Positions 34,176-42,251 of a stretch of DNA of 46,857 nt are shown one piece after another; positions within the stretch are counted from its first letter, which is position 1; each line of letters opens with the position of its first letter. The translations under genes and the position numbers were made by a program. The notes below the pieces were generated by a model, which worked only from the letters and a program-made list of their open reading frames with translations, did not search any database and had not been told where the DNA came from. Source of the DNA: Sedimentisphaerales bacterium (GTDB lineage: Bacteria > Planctomycetota > Phycisphaerae > Sedimentisphaerales > Anaerobacaceae). Location: positions 1-46,857 of the forward strand of contig JAFGDN010000077.1 in the NCBI GenBank assembly GCA_016932095.1, written 5' to 3'.

Positions 34176-34940
34176 ATGGATTACAGAAGAATTATACCCT
34201 GTCTTGACGTGAAGAACGGCCGGCTGGTAAAAGGCGTGAAATTCGTGGAGCTCAAGGACTTGGGCGACCCGGCGGAAAACGGCGAGGCATACAGCAGGGC
34301 GGGAGCGGATGAGCTGGTCTTTTTAGACATAAACGCTACGCTGGAGAACCGTAAGCCGCTTTTGGAGGCGGTGAGACGCACCGTGGAAAGAATAACGATA
34401 CCGCTCACGGTTGGCGGCGGGATAAATACGTGCAGGCATATCGAGGAGATTCTGAATATCGGGGTGTCGAAGGTTTCTGTTAATACAGCGGCGGTGAAGA
34501 AGCCGAAGTTTATCCAGGAAGCGGTGCGGGAATTCGGGTCAGCGAGGATTACCATAGCCATAGATACGCGGAAAAATCCCGATTTGCCTTCCGGCTTCGA
34601 GGTTATGGTAAAAGGCGGCACGGCCGGCACTGGAAAGGACGCCGTGAAATGGGCCAAACGGGCGCAGGAACTCGGAGCGGGCGCAATACTGCCTACGAGT
34701 ATGGATACCGACGGGATGCAGACGGGATACGATATACCGATGACAAAGGCGATAGCAGACGCTGTAACAATACCTGTGATTGCCTCAGGCGGGGCCGGAA
34801 CACTGGAGCATCTTTTTGAGGCAATAGAACAGGGGCATGCCGACGCGGTTTTGGTGGCGTCTATCGCGCATTTCGGCAAATATTCAATAAGGCAGATGAA
34901 GGAATACCTGCGAGACAAAGGCGTGCCTGTAAACCTGTAA
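34176..34940 (+). CDS. hisF: Imidazole glycerol phosphate synthase, cyclase subunit
   Basis: A 254-residue beta/alpha barrel that uses ammonia from HisH to close the imidazole ring in histidine synthesis. The first motif IIPCLDVKNGRLVKGVKF holds the catalytic Asp11, and ILPTSMDTDG carries the second catalytic Asp near residue 130. GGGINT and ASGGAGTLEHLFEA bind the phosphate ends of the substrate. ATG at 34176 has AAGGA upstream; an upstream in-frame ATG at 34107 is not supported. No other his gene lies in the window, including its partner hisH. Confidence 0.97.
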   Translation: MDYRRIIPCLDVKNGRLVKGVKFVELKDLGDPAENGEAYSRAGADELVFLDINATLENRKPLLEAVRRTVERITIPLTVGGGINTCRHIEEILNIGVSKVSVNTAAVKKPKFIQEAVREFGSARITIAIDTRKNPDLPSGFEVMVKGGTAGTGKDAVKWAKRAQELGAGAILPTSMDTDGMQTGYDIPMTKAIADAVTIPVIASGGAGTLEHLFEAIEQGHADAVLVASIAHFGKYSIRQMKEYLRDKGVPVNL

Positions 34941-35444
34941 AAACAGCGTTAAGTCCTTTATCCTGAAGCGTCTAAAGTCGAGGTATGTTTGAGCCGATAT
35001 CACAATAACGCAAAAAGGTGCAGGTTGGTGATAAGGGCTTTAATGATGTTTTCAAAGGAAAAAACAGGCGGTCTTTTGTTACAACCGCAGATTTACACGA
35101 TACGGTGGTATCCGAGCAGCCGGTGTTTCAGCGGCAATAAACGGCGTATTATCAGGTCAAATCTTATGCCTCCCCTTATGGTCCGAAAGCCCGAGTGGCG
35201 AAGATAGATTAAAATTTCAAGCAACAAATCCAAAACTACAAACAAATTGCAAATCCAAAAAAGCAAATCCTGTATAAGTTCCAAATTCAAATAACGGAAT
35301 AATCAAACCAAAGGGCGTCAGCCGTTTGGAGTTTGAAGTTTTGGTTATTGTGATTTGTTTGTTATTTGGGATTTCGAATTTGTTATTTTTTCATTTACAA
35401 TTTTTCTCTGCGGTCTCTGCGTGCTCTGCGGTAGAATATCTCTT
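34941..35444. repeat. Repeat-rich gap: TTTGGAATTTG-type inverted repeat and an A-family arm
   Basis: About 35210-35390 consists of AAATCCAAAACTACAAACAA-like words, then TTTGGAGTTTGAAGTTTTGG, GTGATTTGTTTGTTATTTGG and so on. This is an AT-rich, imperfect inverted repeat centred near 35320. Related sequence lies at 40140-40235 and 46200-46270. Bases 35406-35433 (CTCTGCGGTCTCTGCGTGCT...) are one A-family arm next to the start of the following gene. No gene or RNA is seen. Confidence 0.6.
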
Positions 35445-35900
35445 GTGAACGATGATAACAAGTATTACTGGTATGCAGCCGGTCTGCATTTTGAGTGTCT
35501 TCAGTGCGGCAGGTGCTGTTCCGGCCCTGCTGAAGGATATATCTGGGTCAGCAGGCCTGAGATAAAGCTTATTGCCCGGTATTTGAATATGTCGGCTGGC
35601 GACCTGAAGAAGAGGTTCCTCAGGCGTGTCGGCCTGCGTATGACAATCATCGAAGACGTGCATACACGGGATTGTATATTCCTCAAAACGGCTAATGCAG
35701 GCAGGCAGTGTTCGATATATCCCGTCAGGCCGAGCCAGTGCCGGACCTGGCCCTTTTGGACGGGAAACCTCTCAAGCCCCGGTTGCTGGAATACCGCCGG
35801 ACAAAAATGCCCGGGTATAAATCGCGGCTCTTTATACAGCTTCGGGCAGATACAATCAAAAAGAGATAATACACGATGGTGGCAAAATGAGCAGCCGTAA
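35445..35900 (+). CDS. YkgJ-family cysteine-cluster protein (first of pair)
   Basis: 151 residues from a GTG at 35445. It has the family signature C18-LQ-C21-GR-CC (CxxCxxCC) and then a second Cys set (RDCIFLKTANAGRQCSIYPV, SQCRTWPFW). These proteins are thought to bind zinc or iron. An upstream ATG at 35355 in the same frame would prepend residues encoded by the dispersed repeats, including the A-family arm; I treat this as noise. No Shine-Dalgarno is visible before the GTG. It overlaps the next gene by 14 bases. Confidence 0.85.
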   Translation: MNDDNKYYWYAAGLHFECLQCGRCCSGPAEGYIWVSRPEIKLIARYLNMSAGDLKKRFLRRVGLRMTIIEDVHTRDCIFLKTANAGRQCSIYPVRPSQCRTWPFWTGNLSSPGCWNTAGQKCPGINRGSLYSFGQIQSKRDNTRWWQNEQP

Positions 35901-36363
35901 TGAGCTCATACGTGAAGTTGAACGGACTTACGCCTGGGTGGATAAGCAGTTAAGCGACAACGCCGCCGCGGGGATTTGCGGCCTTTGCGGAAAATGTTGC
36001 GATTTCGAGTCCTACGGGCACAAGCTTTTTGTAACAACCCCTGAGATACTGTATTTCGCGGAAAAAATTGCAGGTTCACCTGTTATTGCGACCCCGAGCT
36101 TGCCGAGGGGGAAGCAATCTCAAACGGCAATCAGTCGATGTAGCTTTCAGGTCAACCATAAATGCACGGTTTATCCTTATCGTTTCGCCGGCTGCCGCAT
36201 TTTCTCCTGCAAAGGCCGCGCCGATTTTCAAAGCGAATTGACTGAAAAAGTTATAAAAAAATTCAAGGCCCTGTGCGAAAAATTTCAAATCCCCTATCGA
36301 TACATCGAATTGCCGACGGTGTTACAAGATTTCACCGCCGAGCACGCTGAGAACGCAGAGTAA
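35887..36363 (+). CDS. YkgJ-family cysteine-cluster protein (second of pair)
   Basis: 158 residues with C31-GL-C34-GK-CC (CxxCxxCC) and later Cys in ISRCSFQVNHKCTVYPYR and GCRIFSCKG. It overlaps the first gene by 14 bases and is probably co-translated. Two parts look repeat-derived: residues about 68-75 (ATPSLPRG), from the palindrome CCCCGAGCTTGCCGAGGGG at 36092-36110, and the C-terminal tail FTAEHAENAE with its stop, from an A-family arm. The gene body would otherwise be about ten residues shorter. Confidence 0.83.
   Translation: MSSRNELIREVERTYAWVDKQLSDNAAAGICGLCGKCCDFESYGHKLFVTTPEILYFAEKIAGSPVIATPSLPRGKQSQTAISRCSFQVNHKCTVYPYRFAGCRIFSCKGRADFQSELTEKVIKKFKALCEKFQIPYRYIELPTVLQDFTAEHAENAE
36331..36363. 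repeat. A-family arm that encodes the end of the second cysteine-cluster protein
   Basis: TTCACCGCCGAGCACGCTGA plus GAACGCAGAG matches the arms at 44576 and 46641. It is read in frame as FTAEHAENAE and then TAA. Confidence 0.75.
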
Positions 36364-36390
36364 AAAATAAAATGGGCTTAAAAGCTTGCT

Positions 36391-36600
36391 ATGAGAAAAG
36401 AATACGATTTTTCAAAAATGCGGGGCAGACGGAATCCTTACGCCAAACAGCTCAAAAAGCAGGTAACTCTGCGTCTGGGCGTCGATGTGATTGACTACTT
36501 CAAGCAAATGGCCGAAGAAACCGGCATCCCTTATCAAAACCTGGTCAATCTTTGCCTTCGCCAGTGCGTCCAGTCGCACAAAAAGCTCACCGTCGAATAG
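36391..36600 (+). CDS. BrnA-like ribbon-helix-helix antitoxin, orphan
   Basis: 69 residues, MRKEYDFSKMRGRRNPYAKQ then VTLRLGVDVIDYFKQMAEET and IPYQNLVNLCLRQCV. This resembles the BrnA/CopG antitoxin layout: a KEYDFS start, one beta strand (VTLRL) and two helices forming a ribbon-helix-helix DNA-binding dimer. BrnA antitoxins normally follow a brnT toxin gene; none is seen on either side. It may be a solitary regulator or the remnant of a toxin-antitoxin pair. Confidence 0.7.
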   Translation: MRKEYDFSKMRGRRNPYAKQLKKQVTLRLGVDVIDYFKQMAEETGIPYQNLVNLCLRQCVQSHKKLTVE

Positions 36601-36714
36601 GAAGAACGACAAGTATTTCGACACGGCTCTGCTTCATAGGATTTACACTGAATTTAATTGCCACAAAAAGGCTCGAAAAGAACTGATGCAGATTGCGTAG
36701 CACGGTTCGCCCTC

Positions 36715-37758
36715 TTAGACCACTTCAATATCCGGCGCTACAAGCGAAGATTTGATCTCTTTCTCTATTTTGTCTCTTCGTTTTTTGTCGTCGACAGTAA
36801 ACTCAAGCTTGCCGTTAGCGATATGGATGCCGAACCTATCGTTCGAGACTCCTATGTGTTGGTCAGCATTTGGGCGTTCCCATTCCTGCAAACAATCCGA
36901 TAGTTTCAGAAGAAAAGCCAATGGTGCTCGTTTTCTATCTAAAGGAGATTTTTTCAAACAGTGGTCCAGATCGTGAACAAAGATAGCAGCGCAAGCAGGA
37001 ACAACATCATTCTTAAAGTATAACTGACCCCAAGGAATATCATATTGATCGGTACATTCGTCCTTGCGTTCAGGGTTATACTTTTGATACATTAGATCAA
37101 TAACATGCAGAACAGACAACGAACTGATAATGCCGTGAGAAATCTGACCGGAATCGACCATAGCTTTATACTCCTTGTTCGCATCGATTTTCAATTCCCA
37201 CTTGTCAAGTTGATCCTGAAATAGCTCCAAAGTGTTTGCCCCGTATGTCAATTTGTCAAGACCTTCAGGAATTACTTTAAAAGACACGTCCGGTGCTGAC
37301 ACTCCGAGGTCACGCTTGATTTCGTTTATCTTTTTAGTGAACGGTTCGTGAATATTGCTCGCTATCTGCATAGGATATCCTATGTCATGGAATAGACCTG
37401 CGACCTTCCACGGAAAGGGTTTTACATCGCAGTGCGATAGCTTAAGGAGATTTTCGTTTATGTATATTCCAAGGAGAAAACTGAGCATCGCGTGCACTAC
37501 GTGATCTCTCACAAATGGCTTCAGTTCACGTGTCCCATATTCCACTCGTGCCAATTCAGAGATAGTCCCTATGAGTGGCTTTTTGCCATGAGTAGTCATA
37601 ATCTTACCGATAATTGAAATAACTGCCTTTTGACGCTTTGTGAACTCTCGTGTCTTGAGAAAGCTTTCGATATCATCTTTGTTGCAGTAGTAGCCTTTGT
37701 CATCATACGTATTCAGAAGGTCTTTAATAGAATCAAATATAGTTTGATTAATACCCAT
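36715..37758 (-). CDS. HD-domain phosphohydrolase-like protein
   Basis: A 347-residue protein with an HD-type metal site spread over the chain: VRDHVVHAMLS (about 82-92), LFHDIGYP (about 122-129), ISHGIISSL, IFVHDLDHC (about 262-270) and LKLSDCLQEWER. The spacing fits an HD superfamily hydrolase that may act on nucleotides or other phosphoesters. I cannot name the substrate. AAGGAG lies before the ATG, and a TATAAT on the minus strand (37812-37817) lies about 54 bases upstream as a possible -10 box. It stands alone; its lower GC and gap-rich surroundings could indicate transfer. Confidence 0.82.
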   Translation of the reverse strand: MGINQTIFDSIKDLLNTYDDKGYYCNKDDIESFLKTREFTKRQKAVISIIGKIMTTHGKKPLIGTISELARVEYGTRELKPFVRDHVVHAMLSFLLGIYINENLLKLSHCDVKPFPWKVAGLFHDIGYPMQIASNIHEPFTKKINEIKRDLGVSAPDVSFKVIPEGLDKLTYGANTLELFQDQLDKWELKIDANKEYKAMVDSGQISHGIISSLSVLHVIDLMYQKYNPERKDECTDQYDIPWGQLYFKNDVVPACAAIFVHDLDHCLKKSPLDRKRAPLAFLLKLSDCLQEWERPNADQHIGVSNDRFGIHIANGKLEFTVDDKKRRDKIEKEIKSSLVAPDIEVV

Positions 37759-38072
37759 GTGTTCTCCTTAGGCTTTTTGGCTATCTTTACTTCATCCGTA
37801 GCCCAATAATGATTATACGTTTTGTATGAAACAGGAACCACTGTTTGTGCCAGCATAAGAAGTTTTCGTTGTTAATTCAATATTCATTTAATTACTTGCT
37901 TTTCAACGAATAACTTCCGCTTGCCGGTTGCTAATCGCCGTTCCGATTTCAAACTGAAGGTAGCGTCTTATTAACGGGAAACGGTCTATATAGCGATAAG
38001 ACTGCTTTTACTGCGGTTCAAAAAGCTAAAAAGCCGATAATTTATTTGGTCCTATTTCAAAAGGAGAAGAAA
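37759..38072. other. Divergent gap between HD gene and PEP-CTERM gene
   Basis: An AT-rich gap with a possible minus-strand -10 box at 37812-37817. No gene, RNA or repeat arm is recognised. Confidence 0.4.
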
Positions 38073-38726
38073 ATGAAAAAGCAACAATTTTTGAAAGAAC
38101 GAAAGATGAGACCTTTAAGATACCTACTAATTGTTTACTTAACCCTGTATGCCGCAATCTCTGTGAATGCCAATTTATCTACATACTTGATTACTTCTTC
38201 AAACACAGTCTCAATTGGTGATACCTTCACAGTTGATATCAGATTGGGTGGGGCGACAGAACCTGTTGGCGACTACAGGATAGGTGTTTACTTTGACCAT
38301 CTTCTTATATCAGACCTTACAGAATCAACTCCAATTAAAGACGTCTTTGCCGGAGCTTTAGGAGTGCCTGGAACTGATACAACAGCAATTTGGGGAGTTT
38401 ATGAAAATGAGTCTTTGGACATCGTTCGCGTTGCTGAAATAAGCTATTGGTTGCAGTCAAGTGATCTTGCTGCGCTTCAATCAGACCCATTCACAGTTGC
38501 AACGCTCTACTTTTTAGCTAACAACTTTGGAACTATTGATTTTTATGTCACATCAGCTGATATTGGTGGTGCTGGAGTATTTACAGTAGCGGGACTTTGG
38601 GCTGATTACGGACAAAGACTGACAGTTGATGAAACTCATGGCACCTCAGTCTCTGTCGTCCCCGAACCAACCATGCTTTTGCTTCTCGGCTTTGGTGCGG
38701 CAATTGTTCGGAAACGCAAAATATAA
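38073..38726 (+). CDS. PEP-CTERM sorting-domain exported protein
   Basis: 217 residues from the ATG at 38073 (AAAAGGAG upstream). There is a signal peptide (YLLIVYLTLYAAISVNA), a beta-rich middle starting NTVSIGDTFTVDIRLGG (cohesin-like in pattern), and a C-terminal VPEPTMLLLLGFGAAIVRKR. The last is the PEP-CTERM tripartite signal: VPEP, a helix, then an Arg-rich tail. Such proteins are cut and anchored by an exosortase and often occur with exopolysaccharide systems; no exosortase gene is in the window. Confidence 0.9.
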   Translation: MKKQQFLKERKMRPLRYLLIVYLTLYAAISVNANLSTYLITSSNTVSIGDTFTVDIRLGGATEPVGDYRIGVYFDHLLISDLTESTPIKDVFAGALGVPGTDTTAIWGVYENESLDIVRVAEISYWLQSSDLAALQSDPFTVATLYFLANNFGTIDFYVTSADIGGAGVFTVAGLWADYGQRLTVDETHGTSVSVVPEPTMLLLLGFGAAIVRKRKI

Positions 38727-38825
38727 AGTTTCAAATTCAAAACCAAAGTTGTTAACTGAAAGCTTTACGTTTCGCAATACGCTCCACGCACGACGCACGA
38801 CGAGATTTCCCGCCGCAGGCGAATA

Positions 38826-39317
38826 AGTTAGAAAATTCAGGTTTTGAAAAACAGTGTTAATCAGTGTAAATCAGTGTCAAAAAAACGCTGTGTTAATCTG
38901 CGTCTCAAATCATCAATTGACGCCTTGCGTCATCCCCGAGAGACGCTTACTTGGCTAAGAACAGGGGACCCAAATCATAAATCATCAATCATAAATAATA
39001 AATCTCAGCGTCCTCCGCGGTGAAAAAAAGTTAAAAAATTCAGGATTAGAAAAACAGTGTTAATCAGTGTTAATCAGTGTCAAAAAATGCCGTGTTAATC
39101 TGTGTCTTAAATCATAAATAATAAATCTCAGCGGTCTCACCTGCCCCTGCAAGTCGTAAGCAGGGGGCGTGCTTTGCGGTGAAAAAAAGTTAAAAAATTC
39201 AGGATTAGAAAAACAGTGTTAATCAGTGTAAATCAGTGTCAAAAAAATGCCGTGTTAATCTGCGTCTTAAATCATAAATAATAAATCTCAGCGTCCTCCG
39301 CGTGCTCCGCGGTGAAA
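38826..39317. repeat. Three tandem copies of a composite repeat (period about 160 bases)
   Basis: Each unit contains AGTTAAAAAATTCAGG, then CAGTGTTAATCAGTGTAAAT and GCCGTGTTAATCTGCGT, then AATCATAAATAATAAATCTC, and ends with an A-family arm (GCGTCCTCCGCGGTGAAAA). Units start near 38826, 39028 and 39188. The first unit holds an extra segment of about 50 bases (38915-38970) and the second is interrupted by a palindrome at 39139-39167. The rest of the gap 38727-39533 carries no recognised gene. Confidence 0.85.
39139..39167. mobile_element. Palindromic REP-like insertion inside a repeat arm
   Basis: CCCCTGC-aagtcgtaa-GCAGGGG interrupts the A-family arm CTCAGCGGTCTC/GCGTGCTTTGCGGTG. A second copy of the palindrome class (CCCCGC-ctacgactt-GCGGGG, about 46444-46464) likewise sits inside an A-family arm. 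The shared core is AAGTCGTA/TACGACTT. Confidence 0.65.
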
Positions 39318-39533
39318 AATCGGCAATCGGCCTCAGAGATTCATTAAATCCCCCTTTTTATGGACTCAAAAAGCTCATTTTTTGCTTCAAAAACGGCTCT
39401 TTCGGTGCTTATACGCGCGCACGCGCGTTTTTAACTGGCGACATTACGGCAAAAAATGCAAAACGCTTAAAAAAAACACACACACGTTTGCACACCGGTC
39501 TATGATTTCTTATAATTTTCAAAGGGTGGAAAA

Positions 39534-39878
39534 ATGGAAAATCTGACGAGTTTAAAAATGCAAAGGTCTTTTAGCGGCCTGATACTAACGCGGGAGAATT
39601 TGTGTATTGCATCAACGCTGATTGCGCCTTTAGTATTACTTGGTTTTTTGCCTGTCGAAAGTGTGCTTATACTTATTACACTTGCTTTATTTCTTTCAAC
39701 TATTATTGTTTTCCATATTAAAAAGGATAGAGATAACTGGATGCACTCTTTGGAGATTTGCAGGGACTTGCTTGAAGAGGAAACAAGGAAACTTGAAGCG
39801 GAAAAAAATAAATGTTATAATATAACGGTAAATTGTATGAAATCTCACGGGACTCCGGAGAAAATTATCTCCGTGTAG
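39534..39878 (+). CDS. Hypothetical small membrane protein
   Basis: 114 residues. AAGGGTGG is upstream of the ATG. Two helices (IASTLIAPLVLLGFLPV and VLILITLALFLSTIIVFHI) are followed by a short charged coiled-coil tail (CRDLLEEETRKLEAEKNKC). No family is recognised. It is isolated between two repeat-rich stretches and may be a remnant, although the ribosome site and helices look genuine. Confidence 0.5.
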   Translation: MENLTSLKMQRSFSGLILTRENLCIASTLIAPLVLLGFLPVESVLILITLALFLSTIIVFHIKKDRDNWMHSLEICRDLLEEETRKLEAEKNKCYNITVNCMKSHGTPEKIISV

Positions 39879-40291
39879 CCCTCGTATTTAACAGGCCGAA
39901 CACCTCCGGCACGCCCCTTGTTCTATTTGAATAAACACTACTGTTCCTTGCCTAAATTCAAAACGAGAAACTAAAATCTTCCCTTTTCGCTTTTGATTCA
40001 CGAGATACGCTTAACGCTTAACGATACGAGACGCGTAACCGCAACAGTTTAACGTAACCAGTATCTTAATCTTTCTCTGCGTCCTCCGCGTTCTCTGCGG
40101 TGAAAAAATCCGTGAAAATCCGGGTAATCCGTGGTTCGTTATTGTTTTGAGTTTTGAATTTTGGTAATTGGGATTTGTTTGGGTTTTGTTATTTGTAATT
40201 TGGTGCTTGTTTAGTATTTCGAATTTAGTGCTTCGTTTTTAATGAATTCTCTGTGACCTCTGTGTCCTCTGTGGCTAAAAAAACTCTGCGG
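39879..40291. repeat. Repeat-rich gap downstream of ftsQ
   Basis: It contains an A-family arm at 40075-40107, AATCCGTG-type words (40105-40135), a TTTGGAATTTG-type repeat (40140-40235) and a second A-family arm at 40254-40280 that matches 8992-9027 base for base. No gene is seen. Confidence 0.65.
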
Positions 40292-41272
40292 CTAATATTT
40301 ATCGATGGGCAGATAAATCGTCTGCCTCGGGTCTCTCAGGTTGATGTATTTGACGCCTGTGAGGGTCTTGTTCTGCTGATAGTAGGTATATAGCTTGGCT
40401 AATTTGTCGTCGTCGGGGCTTTCAAGGTGCCTCTGCCATGCCCCGATTTCCGCGCCCCAGATAATCTGCACGTCGTCTTTGGTATAGAGGACGATATGCG
40501 GCTCTTTTTTTTGTTTCCTTCCGTCGAAGTTCGAAACGTCTATTCTATCGATTAATCGAAGAAGAGGCGTATCAGGGCAAATGGCCGCGTCCATACGTTC
40601 CAGCCGGCTGAGCACCGACAGCGCAGCGGCCAGGTCCTCGCCCTGGCAAATCTCGCCCGCGGCAGGGGGGTGCTTATCGAACTCAAGTCCCGAAACGCAA
40701 ACTACCGGTAAATCACCGACCGGAATATAATCGAGAACGACAAGGTCGGAATCGAGGAAAAATTTGTTTTTGCCCGCCTGTGGTGAGCTTGTCCGTCCTG
40801 AGCTTGTCGAAGGAGTCGAACCCACGGTAACCACCGCGATGGGCTTGCGCCAGCGGCCGGAGATTTGAACGCTGTTGTGAGTGGTCTGGACCTTTACGTC
40901 GGCCAGCCAGGGGACGAGCCGCTGGACGCTTCGCTGGATTATCGCCGCGGTATTGCCTGCCCCCGAAAGCTGTTGTCGGGGGTCGTTTGACTCGATGCTG
41001 CCCGAATCAGCGGTTGCTGCCGCGTAAACCCTGTTTTTGATTTCTTCGCTCACCCAGAACGGGGTTTCCCCCATAATCTCTATTGTTCGGTTTTCGGCGG
41101 CAGGGGCGGTTTGCTTTTTTACATAACCGTCGAGAAACGTAAAGCCCGCCAAAATGGCTGCAAGGAAAATGAAGAAAAACAAACCCTTAAATATGCCGGC
41201 GACGTTCGATTTGCGGGCCGCGCGTTTTGCCTTTGGCGAAGAAAATACAAACGAGCTGCTTTTGCCGGCCAT
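40292..41272 (-). CDS. ftsQ: Cell division protein FtsQ-like
   Basis: 326 residues from the ATG at 41272, five bases past the ddl stop (GGAGG upstream). One N-terminal helix (GLFFFIFLAAILAGFTFLDG, about 29-48) is followed by a POTRA/FtsQ-like outside domain starting TIEIMGETPFWVSEEIKNR. It is called ftsQ from the helix-POTRA layout and its position after murC-murB-ddl; sequence identity is low. Residues about 151-167 (GSTPSTSSGRTSSPQAG) are encoded by the dispersed repeat TGAGCTTGTCGAAGGAGTCG, inserted in frame (about 40775-40822). It is the last gene of the cluster in this window; ftsA and ftsZ do not follow. Confidence 0.8.
   Translation of the reverse strand: MAGKSSSFVFSSPKAKRAARKSNVAGIFKGLFFFIFLAAILAGFTFLDGYVKKQTAPAAENRTIEIMGETPFWVSEEIKNRVYAAATADSGSIESNDPRQQLSGAGNTAAIIQRSVQRLVPWLADVKVQTTHNSVQISGRWRKPIAVVTVGSTPSTSSGRTSSPQAGKNKFFLDSDLVVLDYIPVGDLPVVCVSGLEFDKHPPAAGEICQGEDLAAALSVLSRLERMDAAICPDTPLLRLIDRIDVSNFDGRKQKKEPHIVLYTKDDVQIIWGAEIGAWQRHLESPDDDKLAKLYTYYQQNKTLTGVKYINLRDPRQTIYLPIDKY
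40775..40822. repeat. In-frame dispersed repeat inside ftsQ
   Basis: GTGGTGAGCTTGTCCGTCCT then GAGCTTGTCGAAGGAGTCGA. The GAGCTTGTCGAAG core resembles short repeats spread through many environmental genomes and keeps the ftsQ frame open. Confidence 0.75.
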
Positions 41273-41277
41273 TATTA

Positions 41278-42249
41278 CTACCTCCGGGCCGCATTTCTCT
41301 CGACGGCGTCGGCCTGGGCCATCTCCACCATTGCCAGGCAAAGCTGGTCGAACGGTATTCCTGCTTTCTCGGCGGCCTTGGGCAAAAGCGAATGTGTCGT
41401 CATACCGGGTATTGTGTTGATTTCGAGAACGTATGGCTTGCCGTCGTCTGCGAGGATAAAATCGACCCTCGCTGCGCTGCGGCAGCCCAGGACGTTAAAA
41501 CAATCGACTGCCGTTTCGTGGATTTTATTGACGATGCCGGGCTGCGTTATTGTGTCGAAAAGGTATTGCGTTTTGTCGTCGATGTACTTGGCGTGATAGT
41601 CGTAGATGCCGGCCTGCGGGCGAATTTCAATGATGGGAAGGGCAAGGTTGCCGATTACGCTGACGGACATCTCCCTGCCGGGGATGAATTTCTCGAACAT
41701 ACAATCCCCGAATTCGGCGGAGCATTTTCTCGCCGCCGCTATCGCCTGCTGAGGAGTATCCGTGATTGATATGCCGATTGTGCTGCCTTCTCGCAGGGGT
41801 TTGACCACCAGCTTGGTCCCGAGCCGGCGGATTTTGTTTTCAACTTCGGTGTCCGTTAATTTCGTCTCAAACAGCACCGCGTCGGGGGTAACGATGCCCA
41901 CTGAGGCGAAAAGGTCTTTGCTTATCCATTTGTCAAAGGCCAGCCGGCTGGCTTTCGCGGGGCTGCCCGTGAAAACAAGCCCTTTCGATTCGAGGATTTC
42001 CTGGAGCTGCCCGTCTTCGCCGAACGTGCCGTGAAGGGCGTTAAAGAAAACGTCGATGGTCTTGTCGTCGAGAATCTCGAGGCGGTCAGGTTTTATATCG
42101 CTTGTTACGACGTTCACGCCCGCTTTTTTCAGGGCTTCCTCGACGCATTTGCCGCTTTGCATGCTGATTTCACGTTCCCGGCTTACGCCGCCCATTAATA
42201 CAGCCGCCTTTATTTGATTGGCTGGAAGTGGATACGTATTAGAAGTCAT
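41278..42249 (-). CDS. ddl: D-alanine--D-alanine ligase
   Basis: Joins two D-Ala with ATP for the peptidoglycan pentapeptide. This 323-residue ATP-grasp enzyme has VLMGGVSREREISMQSG (the glycine loop with the Glu that holds the first D-Ala), VVKPLREGSTIGISI, and the C-terminal VLEINTIPGMTTHSLLPKAA (metal-binding Glu/Asn and substrate loop). It starts two bases past the murB stop. It indicates that the peptidoglycan route is present in this planctomycete. Confidence 0.96.
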   Translation of the reverse strand: MTSNTYPLPANQIKAAVLMGGVSREREISMQSGKCVEEALKKAGVNVVTSDIKPDRLEILDDKTIDVFFNALHGTFGEDGQLQEILESKGLVFTGSPAKASRLAFDKWISKDLFASVGIVTPDAVLFETKLTDTEVENKIRRLGTKLVVKPLREGSTIGISITDTPQQAIAAARKCSAEFGDCMFEKFIPGREMSVSVIGNLALPIIEIRPQAGIYDYHAKYIDDKTQYLFDTITQPGIVNKIHETAVDCFNVLGCRSAARVDFILADDGKPYVLEINTIPGMTTHSLLPKAAEKAGIPFDQLCLAMVEMAQADAVERNAARR

Positions 42250-42251
42250 AG

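Noticed and set aside
35355-35444. N-terminal extension of the first cysteine-cluster protein
   Set aside because: It is a translated intergenic repeat; the family-like sequence begins after 35445.
38826-39317. A CRISPR-like array
   Set aside because: Units of about 160 bases are composite and nearly the same throughout, with no short repeats separated by unique spacers and no cas gene.
39302-39505. A 67-codon open frame
   Set aside because: Its first codons come from the composite repeat and it has no ribosome site or protein-like composition.
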